From assembly GCA_022579005.1 (NCBI GenBank), contig MU401484.1:62001-126000 (forward strand): a stretch of DNA of 64,000 nt, written 5' to 3'. Positions within the stretch are counted from its first letter, which is position 1. Each line of letters opens with the position of its first letter. This document shows positions 62,492 to 64,000 of this stretch, in pieces. The translations under genes and the position numbers were made by a program. The DNA is from Poronia punctata. Taxonomy: Eukaryota; Ascomycota; Sordariomycetes; Xylariales; Xylariaceae. Below the pieces are notes generated by a model, which worked only from the letters and a program-made list of their open reading frames with translations, made no database searches and was not told the DNA's origin.

Positions 62492-64000
62492 TCAAGCAGA
62501 TGGAAACATCTCCCAGAACCCAATTTCCATCTAAGATGCACAAGATTTAGCATAGGATGCCCCCGAAGGACAGGTGGGAGTCATTCAACCCGGGAGGGTA
62601 CCTAGTGAGTGTACTTACCTTGGTAGCATGGATAAATATCTTAACCAGCCCTTCAATTCTAGACGGTGATTGTAAAACGGCATTACGTTCAATAAGTTCT
62701 GCACGTCAATCAACAAACAGTGTCCATAGGTCTGTCTTGGTGGGATTTAAACACTCACCATTCCCCGTCTGTACGGCCTGTATGTAATCATCGGCGAGGT
62801 AATTTAGAATCCAAGGCCAGTACTGGAATGCACACATCCTATCGTCAGTCCTTCTGCGGATAGAAAAAAAGGGCGGGGGAAGAGAGGGATGATTTACCGT
62901 GTTTCCCTCCGTCTTAGTCCGCGGATCGTCGTGTAATTGTTTCGCGATAGCACCGTACCCCAGCACTATAAAGGGTGTCAATAATTCCTTCCCGATGGGA
63001 AAGTGAAACTGACATCAACATACAACATGGCGCAAGCGCGATCTGTAACCCGAGGTAGTCCTCTGACTGGCCCACATCTAGTACGTATCGAGTGTATGCC
63101 GTACAAGCTACGTACAGAATTAGGGAATATTCCATCCAGTATTGGGGCATATGAAAGACAAGCACACCTTGATGTTCCTCTGTAGCCTCGATTTCCTCTC
63201 TCGAAATACCGAAGCTTTTGCAGTAGTTGATATGTAGTTCCATCTCGGTATGGATATGCGAGATGATATTCGACGACTAGCAGATAGGTAGGTTAGTTAG
63301 CACGTCGTACATCCCGGGAAGGTAAGAAAAGAAAAACATACCGCTGCGATATCCCTTATATTCTTCGCCTTGTAGCCCGCCAGAGCAGTAGCACGCGCAA
63401 AGTGGACGAGGTACAAATAATCCTGGACAAGATACTTCTTGAACGAATCGAGCGGCAGTTCGCCATTGCCCATGGCCAGGACGAAAGGGTGGGACACGAA
63501 ACGATGCCACACGGGCTCGACGTCTGGTCGCGAAAGAAGCCATTGCACGAACCGTCCTCTAATCAGACAAGCAAGCAAGCGGTCAGAAGCAAAACAAACA
63601 AACAAGCTCGCACTCCCCCAACGGACGGACGACGGGGAAAACTCACGGAGAAAATGGCAACATATACGACGAATGGAAATGATTAAGCGGACCATGACCA
63701 TTTCCATATCCCTTCGCAGTCCTAATCCCCCCCTCAACAAACCGACAAGCAGCCCTTACCGCATCCACCGTCTCGACCCCTTTAGAGAGATTTGCCGCAA
63801 TGGCGGAAGCAAGCGAACAGCCCGTCCCATGCGTATTCCTCGACTCGATATACGGGCTCTCTATCCTCGTGACGTCCCCATGGGGGCTTAACAGGACATC
63901 GACCACGATTTCCTTTCTTCCCTCGACTACCACGCCTTCTTTCGTAAAGGGCGCATGTCCGCCTTTGACTAGGACCCATTTCGGCCCCAGCTGACAAAGT
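62492..64000 (-). CDS. thi20: THI20-like HMP-P kinase / TenA bifunctional thiamine enzyme, 5' end missing
   Basis: Eight exons are visible on the minus strand (63647->64000, 63342-63558, 63168-63276, 63024-63107, 62898-62965, 62759-62822, 62619-62698, 62492-62530). All joins keep frame; the N-terminus lies beyond the right edge. The first exon is the C-terminal part of a ThiD-type hydroxymethylpyrimidine-phosphate kinase: LGPKWVLVKGGH and the anion-hole/catalytic signature NTHGTGCSLASAIAANL. It is fused to a TenA/thiaminase II domain: WLLSRPDVEPVWHRF, YLVQDYLYLVHFARA, IEATEEHQ, YTRYVLDVGQSEDYLGLQ, the active-site Cys in ALAPCLLGYG, and the C-terminal KMEIGFWEMFPSA with its conserved Glu. Thi20-type enzymes phosphorylate HMP-P for thiamine synthesis and salvage pyrimidine from damaged thiamine. 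The six downstream exons are only 39-109 nt. Confidence 0.93.

Overview
The window is nuclear DNA of a filamentous ascomycete, most likely a Sordariomycete. The evidence is short introns with GTRNGT donors and CTNAC branch sites, a Con7-type developmental regulator, an AA9 polysaccharide monooxygenase, and AT-rich islands produced by heavy C-to-T / G-to-A mutation of transposons (RIP or a RIP-like process). No species is assigned.

The genome is bipartite here. (1) 1-1557: moderate-GC DNA with simple repeats and no gene I can support. (2) 1558-7175: a complete LTR retrotransposon with 268/269-bp LTRs, its interior reduced almost to A and T. (3) 7176-24969: about 17.8 kb of moderate-GC DNA holding one convincing gene, the C2H2 regulator con7 (18785-20598, +). 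(4) About 24982-49391: a 24.4-kb AT-rich island that resolves into three retroelements nested in one another. A LINE is flanked by a long target-site duplication. A Ty3/Gypsy element (A, 29906-46907) sits inside the LINE reverse transcriptase, and a second Gypsy element (B, 34022-43090) sits inside A. Each Gypsy element has equal-length LTRs (196 and 190 bp) and a perfect 5-bp target duplication. All three carry their coding sense on the + strand and are full of stops. (5) 49408-64000: a compact housekeeping segment with aar2 (+, U5 snRNP assembly), rps16 (-, small ribosomal subunit), snf8 (+, ESCRT-II), a secreted AA9 LPMO (-), dbp2 (-, DEAD-box helicase) and the 3' part of a THI20-like thiamine gene (-, running off the right edge).

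The genes form no pathway or cluster. They cover splicing, translation, endosomal sorting, RNA remodelling, vitamin synthesis and plant-polymer attack. rps16 and snf8 share a 666-bp divergent promoter, snf8 and the LPMO converge, and dbp2 and thi20 are in tandem. Exon joins below were derived by hand from reading frame, splice consensus and conserved protein sequence; every join keeps frame.

The most notable observations are the three-level nest, an unusual 5'-neighbour pattern of surviving cytosines in the mutated islands (GpC kept, TpC almost gone), a perfect 14-bp inverted repeat inside the long 3' intron of dbp2, and an 11-nt micro-exon in rps16.
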